Positions 60,174-60,922 of a stretch of DNA of 60,922 bases are shown one piece after another. The stretch's first letter is position 1; each line of letters opens with the position of its first letter. The stretch is taken from the NCBI GenBank assembly GCA_026394075.1, contig JAPKYX010000181.1, forward strand, positions 1 to 60,922, written 5' to 3'. Position numbers and translations under genes: made by a program. Under the pieces are notes generated by a model. That model was not told where the DNA came from and did no database searches. It saw only the letters and a program-made list of their open reading frames with translations. The DNA comes from Acidobacteriota bacterium (GTDB lineage: Bacteria; Acidobacteriota; Terriglobia; Bryobacterales; Bryobacteraceae).

Positions 60174-60922
60174 GCCCGATCCCGCCGCGGCGGCGTTCCT
60201 GGCCCCGTCCGTACTGCTCCAGGCGCTGCTGTTCCTGTGTCCGCTCGCCATCATTGCGGGCTATTCGCTGATGTCGCGCGGAGCTTACGGCGGCGTCGAG
60301 CTTCCGGTGACCTTTGAGAACTACCAGCGGCTGTTCGATCCGCTCTACGGCACCATCTTGTTGCGTTCAGTTTGGCTGGCGGCGATCGCGACGCTGCTGT
60401 GTCTGGTGCTGGGCTTCCCGCTGGCACTGTTTATTGCGCGCTCCGGCCGGCGCAAGGGCTTGTATCTGCAACTGGTGATCCTGCCGTTCTGGACCAGCTT
60501 TCTGATCCGCACGTATGCCTGGATCTTCCTGCTGCGCGACACGGGGCTGGTGAACACCGCGTTGACCGCGGCGGGATTGATCACGCAGCCGCTGCCATTG
60601 CTCTACAACGATGCGGCGGTGGTGCTGGGGCTGGTCTATGGCTATCTGCCGTTTATGGTGCTGCCGCTCTACGCCACCATCGAGCGGCTGGACAAGTCGT
60701 TGCTCGAAGCCGCGGCGGACTTAGGCGCGACTCCGTGGAAGACTTTGTGGACCGTGGTGCTGCCGCTGTGCCGGCCCGGCATTGTGGCCGGGGTGGTACT
60801 GGTCTTCATCCCCTGCCTGGGCGCGTATCTTACGCCGGACCTGATGGGCGGTGGCAAGACCATCATGATCGGCAACCTGGTGCAGAACCAGTTCTCGACC
60901 GCGCGCGATTGGCCCTTCGGCG
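60157..60922 (+). CDS. potB: ABC transporter permease, PotB-like (cut by window end)
   Basis: 255 codons are present from ATG 60157 (MRSRSRPDPAAAAFLAP), overlapping potA by 17 nt. Helices are visible at about 20-40 and 72-92, with GFPLALFIARSG, LPFWTSFLIRTYAWIFLLR, LVYGYLPFMVLPLYATIERLD and the EAA loop EAAADLGATPWKTLWTVVLP. The part NLVQNQFSTARDWPFG at the window end matches PotB. The C-terminus lies beyond the window. Confidence 0.9.
   Translation, partial: MRSRSRPDPAAAAFLAPSVLLQALLFLCPLAIIAGYSLMSRGAYGGVELPVTFENYQRLFDPLYGTILLRSVWLAAIATLLCLVLGFPLALFIARSGRRKGLYLQLVILPFWTSFLIRTYAWIFLLRDTGLVNTALTAAGLITQPLPLLYNDAAVVLGLVYGYLPFMVLPLYATIERLDKSLLEAAADLGATPWKTLWTVVLPLCRPGIVAGVVLVFIPCLGAYLTPDLMGGGKTIMIGNLVQNQFSTARDWPFG

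Overview
The window looks like chromosomal DNA of an Acidobacteriota member, most likely the Bryobacterales/Solibacter group. It is GC-rich (roughly 60-65% by eye). It carries two very large outer-membrane receptors with an N-terminal carboxypeptidase-regulatory domain (Oar-like, at 24596-28432 and 53168-56485), a VWFA-related secreted protein, and several secreted hydrolases with twin-arginine-like signals; these are gene types typical of that group. No rRNA, CRISPR array, integrase or intact insertion sequence was found. One tRNA is present, tRNA-Glu(CTC).

Layout. 1-4.5 kb: an exported SelA-like PLP enzyme, a convergent pair of tiny paralogous membrane proteins, and a ROK kinase/xylulokinase operon. 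4.5-6.4 kb: two unknown genes behind a near-consensus promoter. 6.4-13.2 kb: a carbohydrate/secreted-hydrolase block (Gfo/Idh oxidoreductase, sugar epimerase, ceramidase-like protein, GH10 xylanase, amidohydrolase). 13.2-14.2 kb: a low-GC membrane gene flanked by a 9-bp direct repeat. 14.2-18.1 kb: a second amidohydrolase, tRNA-Glu, a TrmJ-like methyltransferase and arginine decarboxylase. 18.2-24.5 kb: a heavy-metal RND efflux operon led by a small His-rich secreted protein. 24.6-38 kb: an Oar-like receptor, an MFS transporter, a D-aminoacylase-like enzyme, cytochrome c', and a two-gene unit of a ~1700-residue TPR protein plus a VWA protein. 38.2-42.4 kb: ileS-lspA-lgt. 42.4-46.4 kb: an exopolysaccharide export/kinase set (CpsD, Wzz, Wza-like). 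46.6-50.5 kb: housekeeping genes (EVE, maf, dciA, gatC, gatA, sod), of which maf and gatA appear broken. 50.6-60.9 kb: a coiled-coil protein, MFS transporter, cutA, an FtsB-like protein, a second Oar-like receptor, a renalase-like oxidase, metX-metW and a PotAB-type ABC transporter cut off by the window end.

How the parts fit. Xylanase, xylulokinase, ROK kinase, sugar oxidoreductase/epimerase and Oar-like receptors suggest plant-polymer use with secreted enzymes. SpeA and PotAB point to polyamine synthesis and uptake. The points most worth a second look are the convergent small-protein pair at 1388-1834, the frequent TANNNT box 6-9 nt before start codons (leaderless-type starts), the flanked low-GC insert, the giant TPR/VWA pair, the antitoxin-like remnant behind cpsD, the 15-bp repeat array at the start of the Wza-like gene, and the internal deletions in maf and gatA.
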